This document shows positions 1 through 9,161 of a DNA stretch of 64,000 bases, piece after piece. Positions within the stretch are counted from its first letter, which is position 1; each line of letters begins with the position of its first letter. The notes below the pieces were generated by a model. That model had not been told where the DNA came from. It saw nothing but the letters and a program-made list of their open reading frames with translations, and ran no database searches. Source of the DNA: Streptomyces sp. DHE7-1 (GTDB lineage Bacteria > Actinomycetota > Actinomycetes > Streptomycetales > Streptomycetaceae); the NCBI GenBank assembly GCA_016432725.1, contig JACJDG010000003.1, forward strand, positions 5,858,001 through 5,922,000, in the 5' to 3' direction. The translations under genes and the position numbers were made by a program.

Positions 1-367
1 TGACCTCCACGCGCAGCGCGGTGGGGATGTAGGAGCGCAGCAGCAGGAAGGCGCGGGTGTCGGCCTTGTACGTGCGCCAGGCGCGGGCTTCCTCGGGGCC
101 GAGGATCTCCGAGTCGCCGAGCGCCGACACCGGGACACTGGCCTCGCCCGCGATCAGCGAGCCGCCCACCACCCGGATCCGCGGGGCGCCGTAGGCGCTG
201 GCCACCACGGCCGCGGCGGCCGTACCGCCGACCAGGCCGCCGAGCAGCGGCAGGGTCCCGAACGGCAGCAGGATCAGGGCGAACGAGACGCCCACGAGAA
301 AGCTGATCAGCCACCACGAACGAGGGGTGGTGAGGCGTTCTTCGTAGGGGGTGGCGGAGAGCTGCAT
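1..367 (-). CDS. DUF3093 family membrane protein (3' end outside window)
   Basis: Reads leftwards from the ATG at 367; the stop lies beyond the window edge, so only the first 122 residues are seen. The start MQLSATPYEERLTTPRSWW leads into two adjoining hydrophobic stretches (about residues 19-60), followed by a soluble part containing PRIRVVGGSLIAGEA and WRTYKADTRAF. This matches the small two-TM DUF3093 proteins that sit head-to-head with the dut region in Streptomyces. The function is unknown. The divergent thioesterase gene begins only about 60 bp away, so both promoters must lie in or near 367-425. Confidence 0.8.
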   Translation of the reverse strand, partial: MQLSATPYEERLTTPRSWWLISFLVGVSFALILLPFGTLPLLGGLVGGTAAAAVVASAYGAPRIRVVGGSLIAGEASVPVSALGDSEILGPEEARAWRTYKADTRAFLLLRSYIPTALRVEV

Positions 368-424
368 GAGCCAAGCTTGGCACGGTGTCGGAACTACGCC
401 GACGCGCGGGTAAGGTCTGCGCCT

Positions 425-1009
425 GTGAGTGGTAGTTCCGCAGCTCTTCAGCCCCCAGCCGACGCGGTGAAACCGGTACGGCACCCCGACGCGCCCGCGC
501 CCGGCGAGCTTCTCGGCGCCCACTACGAACAGTGTTTCGGATGTGGCGGTGGGCAACAGCACGGGCTGCACCTGGAGGCGCGCGCCGGTGAGGGTGTCTC
601 GCTGACCGCCGAGTTCACCGTGCAGCCCGCGCACCAGGGTGCCCCGGGCCTCGCGCACGGCGGCGTGCTGGCCACCGCCCTCGACGAGACGCTGGGCTCG
701 CTGAACTGGCTGCTGCGGACCATCGCCGTCACCGGCCGGCTGGAGACCGACTTCGCGCGGCCGGTTCCGGTGGGCACCACGCTGCATCTCCAGGCCGAGG
801 TCACGGCCGTCGCCGGGCGGAAGATCTACTCCACCGCCACCGGCCGCATCGGCGGCCCCGACGGACCGGTCGCGGTCCGCGCCGACGCCCTGTTCATCGA
901 GGTCAAGGTGGACCACTTCATCGACCACGGCCGCACGGAGGAGATCCGGGCCGCCATGGACGACCCGGACCAGGTCCGGCGGGCCCGCGCCTTCGAGGTG
1001 AACCCGTGA
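425..1009 (+). CDS. PaaI/4HBT-type thioesterase (hotdog-fold) protein
   Basis: Hotdog-fold acyl-CoA thioesterase-like protein of about 194 residues. The segment HYEQCFGCG begins the domain, and GLAHGGVLATALDETLG is the PaaI-type active-site helix, with the Asp/Glu pair DE. The substrate is unknown. I chose the GTG at 425 because the family N-terminus begins shortly before the FGCG motif; an ATG at 377 in the same frame would add a 16-residue Arg-rich extension that looks non-coding. The stop overlaps the dut GTG start (GTGA at 1006-1009), so the two genes are translationally coupled. It could be a broad-specificity housekeeping thioesterase. Confidence 0.8.
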   Translation: MSGSSAALQPPADAVKPVRHPDAPAPGELLGAHYEQCFGCGGGQQHGLHLEARAGEGVSLTAEFTVQPAHQGAPGLAHGGVLATALDETLGSLNWLLRTIAVTGRLETDFARPVPVGTTLHLQAEVTAVAGRKIYSTATGRIGGPDGPVAVRADALFIEVKVDHFIDHGRTEEIRAAMDDPDQVRRARAFEVNP

Positions 1010-1556
1010 GCCGCCCCCCGCTGGACGTGCGGCTGCGCCGCGTCGACCCCGAGGTGCCGCTGCCCTCGTACGAGCACCCTGGCGACGCCGGGGCCGACCT
1101 GCGCACCACCGAGGCCCGCGAGCTGGCGCCCGGTGAGCGGGCCGTGCTGCCCACGGGTGTGTCGATCGCCCTCCCCGAGGGGTACGCGGCCTTCGTGCAC
1201 CCGCGTTCCGGCCTCGCCGCCCGCTGCGGTGTCGCCCTCGTGAATGCCCGGGGACGGTTGATGCCGGGTACCGTGGGGAGATCAAGGTGATCGTGGTGAA
1301 TCTCGACCCGCACGAGACGGTGCGGTTCGAGCGCTTCGACCGGATTGCCCAACTGGTCGTCCAGCAGGTCGAGAGGGTCCGCTTCCAGGAGGTGGCGGAA
1401 CTTCCCGGCTCGGCGCGGGCCGAGGGGGGCTTCGGGTCCACCGGTGGCCATGCCGCGGTGGGCGACGAGAGCGGCACAAGCGGTCAGGCCGCCGTGCGTG
1501 GCCTGACGGGTGGGAATCGATACGCTTCGGTCGTATCCGACCGGGAAGGACAGTGA
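1006..1556 (+). CDS. dut: dUTP diphosphatase, split by a one-base frameshift
   Basis: Hydrolyses dUTP to dUMP and PPi, keeping uracil out of DNA and supplying dTMP synthesis; cytosolic homotrimer. Visible motifs are PGDAGADLR (motif 1), HPRSGLAARCG (motif 2), VIVVNLDPHETVRFERFDRIAQLV (motifs 3-4 region, here in the next frame) and the C-terminal flap motif RAEGGFGSTGGH (motif 5). The reading frame breaks at about 1247-1249, where GCCCGGGG stands for an expected GCCCCGGGG. Restoring one C gives ALVNAPGTVDAGYRGEIK and a full-length protein. Since dut is normally essential, the break is more likely a base-calling error than a true mutation. It overlaps the thioesterase gene by 4 bp and ends 1 bp before the DUF3710 start. 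Confidence 0.92.
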
Positions 1557-1557
1557 C

Positions 1558-2319
1558 GTGTTCGGACGTCGCAAGAAGAAGGGTGCCGCCGAGGACGCGG
1601 CCGGCGAGGCCGAGCAGGTCGTCGACAGCGTCGACACCGAGGCGGACGAGGAAGAGGCCGAGCGCGAGCGCGTCCGGCTCGAGCCCGAGCCCCGGCCCGA
1701 CGGCCCGTGGGACAGCAGCGAGGTGCGCGACCCGGCCGAGGGCCGTGTCGACCTCGGCGGTCTCTTCGTGCCGGGCGTCGACGGCATGGAGCTGCGGGTG
1801 GAGGTCGCGGGTGACGCGATCGTCGCGGCGACCGTGGTGCTGCGCGACAGCGCCGTCCAGCTCCAGGCCTTCGCCGCGCCCAAGCGCGAGGGCATCTGGG
1901 GCGAGGTCCGCGAGGAGATCGCGGGCGGCATCACCCAGCAGGGCGGCATCGTCGACGAGGTCGAGGGTCCGCTGGGCTGGGAGCTGCGCGCCCAGGTACC
2001 GGTCCAGCTGCCGGACGGCACCGGCGGCTTCCAGGTCGTCCGGTTCATCGGCGTGGACGGCCCGCGCTGGTTCCTGCGCGGTGTGATCTCCGGCCAGGGC
2101 GCGGTGCAGCCGCAGGCGGCCGGTCTGCTGGAGCAGATCTTCCGGGACACGGTCGTGGTCCGCGGCGAGGGCCCGATGGCGCCCCGCGACCCGATCGTCC
2201 TGAAGCTGCCGAACGACGCCCAGATGGTTCCCGAGGGCGTGCAGCAGGAGGAGGGCTCGCGCTTCTCCGGCGGCATGGGCCAGCTCCAGCGCGGACCCGA
2301 GATCACCGAGGTCCGGTAA
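1558..2319 (+). CDS. DUF3710 domain-containing protein
   Basis: Actinobacterial DUF3710 family, about 253 residues, no assigned function. The GTG start at 1558 lies one base after the dut stop, giving an operon with dut. The N-terminus is basic (MFGRRKKKG), then strongly acidic to about residue 45, followed by the conserved globular part with FVPGVDGMELRVEV, EGPLGWELRAQVPVQ and FIGVDGPRWFLRGVISGQ. No signal peptide or membrane segment is seen. A strong hairpin follows at 2332-2363 and probably ends the thioesterase-dut-DUF3710 transcript. Confidence 0.85.
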   Translation: MFGRRKKKGAAEDAAGEAEQVVDSVDTEADEEEAERERVRLEPEPRPDGPWDSSEVRDPAEGRVDLGGLFVPGVDGMELRVEVAGDAIVAATVVLRDSAVQLQAFAAPKREGIWGEVREEIAGGITQQGGIVDEVEGPLGWELRAQVPVQLPDGTGGFQVVRFIGVDGPRWFLRGVISGQGAVQPQAAGLLEQIFRDTVVVRGEGPMAPRDPIVLKLPNDAQMVPEGVQQEEGSRFSGGMGQLQRGPEITEVR

Positions 2320-2331
2320 CAACGGGACGAA

Positions 2332-2363
2332 AGAGGGCCGTACCCCCCGGGGTGCGGCCCTTT
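2332..2363 (+). terminator. Rho-independent-type hairpin after DUF3710 gene
   Basis: Near-perfect inverted repeat: left arm AGGGCCGTACCCC at 2334-2346, right arm GGGGTGCGGCCCT at 2349-2361, with one G-U pair and a two-base loop, ending in TTT. It lies 13 bp after the DUF3710 stop. Confidence 0.75.
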
Positions 2364-2467
2364 CGCATGCGTGACCCCTTGACGGGCCAATGGTCTGTAC
2401 CTACGGTCTCCGAGCCACAGCCTGTTCATAAAGGCGCCCTGCGTTCACATACGAGAACGGAGTCACC

Positions 2468-3637
2468 GTGCGTCGTACCCTACTGCTCGCCGTCGTGGCC
2501 TCCCTGCTGACCGGTGTCCTCGCGGCACCCGCAGTGCACTCCGCCCCCGCAGCCTTCGCCCACCCCGGAGTCACCGTCTCCGGGAGCCAGCTGGACTTCG
2601 CCCGCGCTCAGGTGCAGGCCGGCGCCCAGCCCTGGAAGAGCGCCTTCGACCAGATGAAGGCGAGCAAGTACGCCGACCTGAACCGCACACCCAAGCCGCG
2701 CGCCACCGTCGAGTGCGGCTCCTACTCCAACCCGAACCACGGCTGCACCGACGAGCGCGAGGACGCGATCGCCGCGTACACCGACGCCCTCGCCTGGTAC
2801 ATCACCCGGGACGCGCGCTACGCCCGGAAGGCCATCCAGATCATGGACGCCTGGTCGGGCACCATCACCGCCCACACCAACAGCAACGCGCCCCTGCAGA
2901 CCGGCTGGGCGGGCTCCTCCTGGCCCAAGGCGGCCGAGATCATCAAGTACACCTACACCGGCGGCTGGGCCAACCAGAACCGCTTCTCCACCATGCTCCG
3001 CGACGTGTACCTGCCGGTGGTGATCAAGGGCTCCAACTCCAACGGCAACTGGGAGCTGTCGATGACGGAGGCCGCCGTCGGCATCTCCGTCTTCCTCGAG
3101 GACAAGGCGTCGTACGACACCGCGATGGCCAGGTTCCGCACCCGCGCGGCCGCCTACGTCTATCTCGCCTCCGACGGCGAGCTGCCGAAGACCGTGCCCG
3201 GCCAGAACCTGAACACCCGCGACAAGATCGTCTCCTACTGGCAGGGCCAGTCCACCTTCGTCACCGGGCTCACCCAGGAGACCTGCCGGGACCTCACCCA
3301 CACCGGGTACGGCATCTCCGCGATCTCGCACATCGCCGAGACCAGCCGGATCCAGGGGCAGGACCTCTACGGCACCGACGTCGGCGAGCGGCTGCGGCAG
3401 GCGCTCGGATTCCAGTCGAAGTACCAGCTCGGTACGGCCGTCCCCGACTGGCTGTGCGGCGGCTCCCTCAAGCTCGGCCTCGGCCCCGTCACGGAGGTCG
3501 GCTACAACGCCCTGCACAACCGGCGCGGCGTCGCCATGACCAACACCCAGACCCTGACCCTGGCCAACCGCCCGGCCGGCACCGACAACCTCTTCGTCGC
3601 CTGGGAGACCCTCACCCACGGCGACAACCCGAACTGA
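2468..3637 (+). CDS. secreted alginate lyase family protein
   Basis: 389-residue exported protein. The signal peptide (MRRTLLLAVVASLLTGVLAA, cleavage around APAAFA-HPG) is followed by an alginate-lyase-fold (alpha/alpha-barrel, PF05426-like) domain with the motifs AAYTDALAWYITRDARYARKA, NGNWELSMTEAAVGI and HTGYGISAISHIAE. The His and Tyr in these stretches are candidates for catalytic residues. Such proteins cleave uronate polysaccharides by beta-elimination, but the true substrate cannot be told from sequence. The GTG start at 2468 follows a GGAG-like site at about 2458. It stands alone between a terminator and the ABC ATPase gene. Confidence 0.8.
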   Translation: MRRTLLLAVVASLLTGVLAAPAVHSAPAAFAHPGVTVSGSQLDFARAQVQAGAQPWKSAFDQMKASKYADLNRTPKPRATVECGSYSNPNHGCTDEREDAIAAYTDALAWYITRDARYARKAIQIMDAWSGTITAHTNSNAPLQTGWAGSSWPKAAEIIKYTYTGGWANQNRFSTMLRDVYLPVVIKGSNSNGNWELSMTEAAVGISVFLEDKASYDTAMARFRTRAAAYVYLASDGELPKTVPGQNLNTRDKIVSYWQGQSTFVTGLTQETCRDLTHTGYGISAISHIAETSRIQGQDLYGTDVGERLRQALGFQSKYQLGTAVPDWLCGGSLKLGLGPVTEVGYNALHNRRGVAMTNTQTLTLANRPAGTDNLFVAWETLTHGDNPN

Positions 3638-3716
3638 AACCGTTGAACGGCCGGGCGTCCCGCGGTGATACTGGCGCCCGGCCCGCGTGGGCACGGGGGA
3701 GCGACGGGGAGGCCGC

Positions 3717-4409
3717 ATGAACCGGGTGATCACCGAGACCATGGTGCGCGTCGAGGACGTGCACAAGTCCTACGGGCGCGGCGCGGCCGCCGTGCACGCC
3801 CTGCGCGGGGTCTCCCTGGAGATCCCGCGCGGCGAACTCGTCGCCCTCAAGGGGCGCTCGGGCTCCGGGAAGACCACCCTGCTGAACATCGTCGGCGGAC
3901 TCGACGCCCCCGACCGGGGCCGGGTCGAGGTCGACGGCCAGGACCTGGCCGGACTCGGCGAGAGCGGGCTGCTGGAGCTGCGCCGGGACCGGATCGGCTT
4001 CGTCTTCCAGTCCTTCGGCCTCATCCCGATCCTGACCGCCGCCGAGAACGTCGGCGTACCGCTGCGGCTGCGCCGCGCCGAGCCGCGCGAGCGCGAGGAG
4101 CGCGTCGAGCTGCTGCTCTCCCTCGTCGGGCTCGCCGACCACGCGGCCCAGCGGCCCGGCGAGCTGTCCGGCGGCCAGCAGCAGCGGGTGGCCATCGCCC
4201 GCGCCCTCGCCAACCGCCCCGCCCTGCTGATCGCCGACGAGCCGACCGGCCAGCTCGACGCCGAGACCGGGCACGCCGTCATGGAGCTGTTGCGGGCCGT
4301 AGTCCGCAGTGAGCGCGCCACCGCCCTGGTCGCCACGCACGACGCGAACCTGCTGGACCTCGCCGACCGGGTGCTCGAACTGCGCGACGGCGAGATCATC
4401 GAGCACTGA
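3717..4409 (+). CDS. ABC transporter ATP-binding protein (LolD/MacB type), no permease adjacent
   Basis: 230-residue ATPase of the LolD/FtsE/MacB class. The Walker A is GRSGSGKTT, the Q-loop FQSFGLIPILTAAENV, the signature LSGGQQQRVAIARAL and the Walker B LLIADEPTGQLD, followed by the H-loop ATHDANLL. The FxLxPxLTAxENV pattern is typical of MacB-type exporters and mechanotransmission systems. The ATG at 3717 is preceded by a GGGGAGG purine stretch. No FtsX/MacB-like membrane partner is encoded next to it, so the partner must lie elsewhere or the ATPase works alone. It ends 128 bp before kdpD. Confidence 0.88.
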   Translation: MNRVITETMVRVEDVHKSYGRGAAAVHALRGVSLEIPRGELVALKGRSGSGKTTLLNIVGGLDAPDRGRVEVDGQDLAGLGESGLLELRRDRIGFVFQSFGLIPILTAAENVGVPLRLRRAEPREREERVELLLSLVGLADHAAQRPGELSGGQQQRVAIARALANRPALLIADEPTGQLDAETGHAVMELLRAVVRSERATALVATHDANLLDLADRVLELRDGEIIEH

Positions 4410-4537
4410 GCCGCCCGCGCCGGGCCGTCAGGGTTGCGTCAAAGACCCCCTTGACCGGCACCTTGCCCGGTTTGTCCGCGTCGCGGGACGTAGGGTCGAC
4501 GCTGCGTAGGCGGCAGTCGGCGGAAGACAATGGGGCC

Positions 4538-7082
4538 ATGGCACGCGGCAAGCTTCGGATCCACCTCGGCGCGGCACCGGGCGTGGGCAAGACCTACACC
4601 ATGCTGTCCGAGGCGCACCGCCGCATCGAGCGGGGCACCGACTGCGTGGTGGGGTTCGTCGAGCACCACGGCCGGCCGCGCACCGAGGTGATGCTGCACG
4701 GCCTGGAACAGGTGCCGCGCGCGCGGCTGGAGCACCGGGGCACCACCTTCGAGGAGATGGACGTCGACGCGGTGCTGCGCCGCGCCCCGGCCGTCGCCCT
4801 CGTGGACGAACTGGCCCACACCAACGTCCCCGGCTCCCGCAACGCCAAGCGCTGGCAGGACGTCGAGGAACTGCTCGCCGCCGGCATCGACGTCGTCACG
4901 ACCGTCAACATCCAGCACCTGGAGTCCCTCGGCGACGTCGTCGAGTCGATCACGGGGGTGCGGCAGCGCGAGACGGTCCCGGACGAGATCGTGCGCCGGG
5001 CCGACCAGATCGAGCTGGTCGACATGTCCCCGCAGGCCCTGCGCCGCCGTATGGCGCACGGCAACATCTACCAGCCGGACAAGGTCGACGCGGCCCTGTC
5101 CAACTACTTCCGGCCCGGCAACCTGACCGCGCTGCGCGAACTGGCCCTGCTGTGGGTGGCCGACCGGGTCGACGAGCACCTGAACGAGTACCGCAGCGAG
5201 CACCGGGTCTCCCGGATCTGGGGTTCCCGCGAGCGCATCGTGGTCGGGCTGACCGGCGGGCCCGAGGGGCGCACCCTCATCCGGCGGGCGGCACGGCTCG
5301 CCGAGAAGGGCGCCGGCGGCGAGGTGATGGCCGTCTACATAGCCCGCAGCGACGGCCTGACCGCGGCCTCCCCGAAGGAACTGGCCGTCCAGCGCACCCT
5401 GGTGGAGGATCTCGGCGGCACCTTCCACCACGTCGTCGGCGACGACATACCCGCCGCCCTGCTGGACTTCGCGCGCGGTGTCAACGCCACCCAGATCGTG
5501 CTCGGCTCCTCGCGCCGCAAGGCCTGGCAGTACGTCTTCGGGCCCGGCGTCGGCGCCACCGTCGCCCGCGAGTCGGGCCCCGACCTCGACGTGCACATCG
5601 TCACCCACGAGGAGGTCGCCAAGGGCCGCGGACTGCCCGTCGCCCGGGCGCCCGGCTCGGCCGGGCCCGGATCGTCTGGGGCTGGCTGGTGGGCCTGGGC
5701 GGCCCCGTCGTCCTCGCGGTGCTGCTGAACACCGTCGACCTCGGCCTCGCCAACGACATGCTGCTGTTCCTGGCCGTCACGGTCGCAGCCGCCCTGCTCG
5801 GCGGCCTGCTGCCCGCCCTCGCCTCGGCCGCCCTCGGCTCCCTGCTGCTGAACTACTTCTACACCCCGCCCCTGCACCGGCTGACCATCGCCGACCCCAA
5901 GAACATCGTCGCCATCGCGATCTTCTTCGGTGTCGGCATGTCGGTCGCCTCCGTGGTCGACCTCGCCGCCCGGCGCACCCACCAGGCCGCCCGGCTGCGC
6001 GCCGAGTCCGAGATCCTCTCCTTCCTCGCGGGCAACGTGCTGCGCGGCGAGACCGGCCTGGAGGAACTGCTCGAACGGGTCCGGGAAACCTTCGCCATGG
6101 AGTCCGCGGCCCTGCTGGAACGGGCCGGCGACGTGGAACCGTGGACCTGCGCGGGCCGCGTCGGCCCCGGCCCGCGACCCGAGCGGCCCGAGGACGCCGA
6201 CGTCGACATGCCGGTCGGCGACCACATGGCCCTCGCGCTCACCGGCCGGGTGCTGCCCGCCGAGGACCGCCGGGTGCTCGCCGCCTTCGCCGCGCAGGCC
6301 GCCGTCGTACTGGACCGCAGCCGGCTCCAGGAGGAGGCCGACCGGGCCCGGGCGCTCGCCGAGGGCAACCGCATCCGCACCGCCCTGCTCGCCGCCGTCA
6401 GCCACGACCTGCGCACCCCGCTGGCCGGGATCAAGGCCGCGGTCTCCTCCCTGCGCTCCGAGGACGTCGACTGGTCCGAGGAGGACCGGGCCGAACTGCT
6501 CCAGGGCATCGAGGAGGGCGCCGACCGGCTCGACCACCTCGTGGGCAACCTGCTGGACATGTCCCGGCTGCAGACCGGCACCGTGGCCCCGCTGATCCGC
6601 GAGATCGACGTGGACGAGGTGGTTCCGATGGCGCTGGGCGGCGTGCCCGAGGACAGCGTGGAACTGGACGTCCCCGAGACCCTGCCCATGGTCGCCGTCG
6701 ACCCCGGACTGCTGGAGCGCTCGGTGGCCAACCTGGTCGAGAACGCCGTCAAGTACAGTCCCCCGGCCGGCACGTCCTGGTGTCCGCCAGTGCCATCGCG
6801 GACCGGGTCGAGGTGCGGGTGGTGGACCGCGGGCCCGGCGTGCCGGACGACGCGAAGGACCGCATATTCGAGCCCTTCCAGCGGTACGGCGACGCCCCGC
6901 GCGGTGCCGGGGTCGGCCTCGGACTCGCCGTCGCCCGGGGCTTCGCCGAGGCGATGGGTGGCACCCTGAACGCCGAGGACACCCCGGGCGGCGGGCTCAC
7001 GATGGTGCTGAGCCTCCGCGCGGCCCGCGAACCCCTCCGCCCGCTGGAGGACACCGCAGAACCCGAAAGGCAGGCCCTATGA
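4538..7082 (+). CDS. kdpD: KdpD-type sensor histidine kinase, two one-base frameshifts
   Basis: Membrane sensor kinase for K+/osmotic status, about 848 residues when repaired. In order: the KdpD sensor domain with Walker A GAAPGVGKTY and the conserved VDELAHTNVPGSRNAKRWQDV; a universal-stress-protein fold (VVGLTGGPEGRTLIRRAARL); four TM segments of the DUF4118 type (5690-5975); a GAF-like region; HisKA with phospho-acceptor His in AAVSHDLRTPLAGIK (6391-6435); and a HATPase with NLVENAVKYS, VVDRGPGVPDDAKDRIFEPFQRYG and GAGVGLGLAVARG. The frame breaks at 5661-5663 (CC for CCC) and 6760-6764 (C5 for C6). Its stop overlaps the kdpE start (ATGA). No kdpFABC pump genes lie in this window. Confidence 0.9.
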
Positions 7083-7768
7083 CGACCCGGGTGCTCGTGG
7101 TCGACGACGAGCCGCAGATCGTGCGCGCCCTCGTGATCAACCTCAAGGCACGCCAGTACGAGGTCGACGCGGCCCACGACGGCAGGACCGCCCTGGAGCT
7201 CGCCGCCTCCCGCCACCCCGACGTGGTCGTGCTGGACCTGGGCCTGCCCGACATGGACGGCGTCGAGGTGATCCGCGGGCTGCGCGGCTGGACCCGGGTG
7301 CCGATCCTGGTGCTCTCCGCCCGCCACTCCTCCGACGAGAAGGTCCAGGCGCTGGACGCGGGCGCCGACGACTACGTCACCAAGCCCTTCGGCATGGACG
7401 AACTGCTGGCCCGGCTGCGCGCCGCGGTGCGCCGGGCCGAGCCGGTCGGAGCCGGCGAGGACGACGTGACGACCGTGGAGACCGCGGGCTTCACCGTCGA
7501 CCTGACCGCGAAGAAGGTCAACCGTTCGGGCAGGGACGTCCGTCTCACCCCGACCGAGTGGCACCTGCTGGAGGTCCTGGTCCGCAACACCGGCCGCCTG
7601 GTCAGCCAGAAGCAGCTGCTGCAGGAGGTCTGGGGACCGTCGTACGGCACCGAGTCCAACTACCTCCGGGTGTACATGGCGCAGCTCCGGCGCAAACTGG
7701 AGACGGACCCGTCGCACCCGGAGCATTTCATCACGGAGCCCGGGATGGGATACCGGTTCGAGAAGTGA
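7079..7768 (+). CDS. kdpE: KdpE-type response regulator
   Basis: 229-residue OmpR/PhoB-type regulator. Receiver domain: the acidic pair DDE near residue 9, phospho-acceptor Asp in VVVLDLGLPDMDGVEV, the switch Ser in VLSARHSS and Lys in VTKPFGMDELLARL. The C-terminal winged helix contains LTPTEWHLLEVLVRNTGRLVS and YLRVYMAQLRRKLE. The ATG overlaps the kdpD stop by 4 bp, a coupled kinase-regulator pair. The last 47 bp (ITEPGMGYRFEK plus stop region) are copied 81 bp downstream. A hairpin at 7783-7800 follows. Confidence 0.92.
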   Translation: MTTRVLVVDDEPQIVRALVINLKARQYEVDAAHDGRTALELAASRHPDVVVLDLGLPDMDGVEVIRGLRGWTRVPILVLSARHSSDEKVQALDAGADDYVTKPFGMDELLARLRAAVRRAEPVGAGEDDVTTVETAGFTVDLTAKKVNRSGRDVRLTPTEWHLLEVLVRNTGRLVSQKQLLQEVWGPSYGTESNYLRVYMAQLRRKLETDPSHPEHFITEPGMGYRFEK

Positions 7769-7776
7769 GCCGGGCT
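7730..7776 (+). repeat. kdpE 3'-end direct repeat, copy 1
   Basis: The last codons of kdpE and the following bases. 43 of 47 bases match copy 2 at 7811-7857, including 26 identical bases at the start (ATCACGGAGCCCGGGATGGG and on). The offset is 81 bp, and a GC hairpin lies between the copies. Confidence 0.85.
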
Positions 7777-7782
7777 GGGGGT

Positions 7783-7800
7783 CCGGGGGTCGGCCCCCGG
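7783..7800 (+). terminator. hairpin after kdpE
   Basis: CCGGGGG (7783-7789) pairs with CCCCCGG (7794-7800) around a TCGG loop, 15 bp after the kdpE stop. There is no T tract, as is common for streptomycete terminators. Confidence 0.6.
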
Positions 7801-7810
7801 GGAATGCGGC

Positions 7811-7857
7811 ATCACGGAGCCCGGGATGGGATACCGATGCGATAAGTGAGCTGGGCT
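7811..7857 (+). repeat. kdpE 3'-end direct repeat, copy 2 (remnant)
   Basis: A second copy of the kdpE C-terminal coding end. It would encode ITEPGMGYRCDK and a stop, but has no reading frame before it, so it is a non-coding remnant. Differences from copy 1 are three in the last codons and one after the stop. Confidence 0.8.
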
Positions 7858-7892
7858 ACGGCGGTGTCGGCGCACCCCGGTACGCTTCCTGT

Positions 7893-8291
7893 ATGAGTGC
7901 TGTTCCTCGTTCCCAGAAGCCGGCCGGCCGGTTCCGGCGCATGCTCGACCGGCTCTCGACCTCCCAGGAGGACCTGGAGTCGGAGGAGCTGCGGGAGGAC
8001 GCCGAGACGGCGGGATGCACCCGGATCGGTGACTGCCGCGACCGGCAGATCGTCACCGTAACTGGTACCTTGCGCACGGTCACCCTGCGGCCACGCGCGG
8101 GAGTCCCGGCCCTGGAGGCCGAGCTGTTCGACGGCTCCGCGGCCCTGGACGTGGTGTGGCTCGGCAGGCGCTCCATCGTGGGGATAGAACCCGGACGCAA
8201 GCTGATCGCATCGGGCCGGATCTCGATGAGCCGGGGCCGCCGGGTGCTGTTCAATCCGAAGTACGAACTGCGACCCCTTGGACGGGAGTAG
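7893..8291 (+). CDS. OB-fold nucleic-acid-binding domain protein
   Basis: 132-residue soluble protein. After a basic/acidic N-terminal helix (RFRRMLDRLSTSQEDLESEELRE split by a turn) it carries an OB-fold of the tRNA-anticodon/RecG wedge type: RQIVTVTGTLRTVTLRP, then LEAELFDGSAALDVVWLG and GRKLIASGRISMSRGRRVLFN. This family is conserved beside DUF3159 in Streptomyces and probably binds single-stranded nucleic acid; the target is unknown. It ends 3 bp before the DUF3159 start, so they form an operon. Confidence 0.85.
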   Translation: MSAVPRSQKPAGRFRRMLDRLSTSQEDLESEELREDAETAGCTRIGDCRDRQIVTVTGTLRTVTLRPRAGVPALEAELFDGSAALDVVWLGRRSIVGIEPGRKLIASGRISMSRGRRVLFNPKYELRPLGRE

Positions 8292-8294
8292 CCG

Positions 8295-9071
8295 GTGACG
8301 TCCCTCGACAAGCCGACCCAAGACACCGATCAGACCCCGCCGGACGACGCGCGCGCGGTCACCGAGGCCGCCCTGTTCGAGGCGTTCGGCGGTGTCCGCG
8401 GCATGGTCGAGACGGTGCTGCCCGGTCTCCTCTTCGTCGCGATCTTCACGATCAACAAGAACCTGCACTTCTCGGCGATCGCCGCCCTGGCCCTGTCCCT
8501 GGTGCTGGTCGTGGTCCGGCTCGCCCGCAAGGACACCGTCAAGCACGCCTTCAGCGGCGTCTTCGGCGTGGCGTTCGGCGTGGTCTTCGCGATGTTCACG
8601 GGCAACGCCAAGGACTTCTACCTCCCCGGCATGCTCTACACGCTGGGCCTGGCGCTGGCCTACATCATCACGACGCTCGCCGGTGTCCCGCTGATCGGTC
8701 TCATCCTCGGCCCGGTCTTCAAGGAGAACCTCTCCTGGCGGACCCGTAACCCCGGCCGCAAGAAGGCCTATGCCAAGGCCAGTTGGGCCTGGGGTCTGAT
8801 CCTGCTCGCCAAGTGCGCGATCCTCTTCCCGCTGTACTGGTGGGCCGACACCGCCCAGCTCGGCTGGGTGTTGGTCGCCCTGAAGATCCCGCCGTTCCTG
8901 CTGGCGGTCTACCTGACCTGGGTGTTCCTGGCGAAGGCGCCCGCGCCGATCGACGTGTTCGCGGAGATGGAGGCGGAGGAGCAGGCGGAGAAGGCGGAGA
9001 AGGAGCGCCTGGCCGCCCTGGCCGCCGAGAACGGCGAGCCCGCCGGCGGACGGCACCGCCGCGAGGCCTGA
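8295..9071 (+). CDS. DUF3159 family membrane protein
   Basis: 258-residue integral membrane protein of the actinobacterial DUF3159 family, function unknown. After a polar 30-residue lead, LFEAFGGVRGMVETVLPGLLF begins the conserved domain, with about five or six hydrophobic segments (roughly residues 48-225) and the motif FKENLSWRTRNPGRKKAY between them. The C-terminal tail is a charged EAEEQAEKAEKER helix. The GTG start at 8295 follows the OB-fold gene by 3 bp. A 15-bp perfect hairpin at 9101-9134 ends the transcript and also faces the converging trkA gene. Confidence 0.87.
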   Translation: MTSLDKPTQDTDQTPPDDARAVTEAALFEAFGGVRGMVETVLPGLLFVAIFTINKNLHFSAIAALALSLVLVVVRLARKDTVKHAFSGVFGVAFGVVFAMFTGNAKDFYLPGMLYTLGLALAYIITTLAGVPLIGLILGPVFKENLSWRTRNPGRKKAYAKASWAWGLILLAKCAILFPLYWWADTAQLGWVLVALKIPPFLLAVYLTWVFLAKAPAPIDVFAEMEAEEQAEKAEKERLAALAAENGEPAGGRHRREA

Positions 9072-9100
9072 CGAGCCGCCGTACGGCCATCGTACGAAGA

Positions 9101-9134
9101 GGAAGGGCGCCCTCGATGCCGAGGGCGCCCTTCC
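9101..9134. terminator. bidirectional terminator between DUF3159 and trkA genes
   Basis: Perfect inverted repeat GGAAGGGCGCCCTCG / CGAGGGCGCCCTTCC, 15 bp per arm, with an ATGC loop at 9116-9119. It lies between two converging genes and has no free-standing coding sense. Confidence 0.85.
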
Positions 9135-9161
9135 TTCCGTCTTCCGGCTGTCTTCCGGGCG

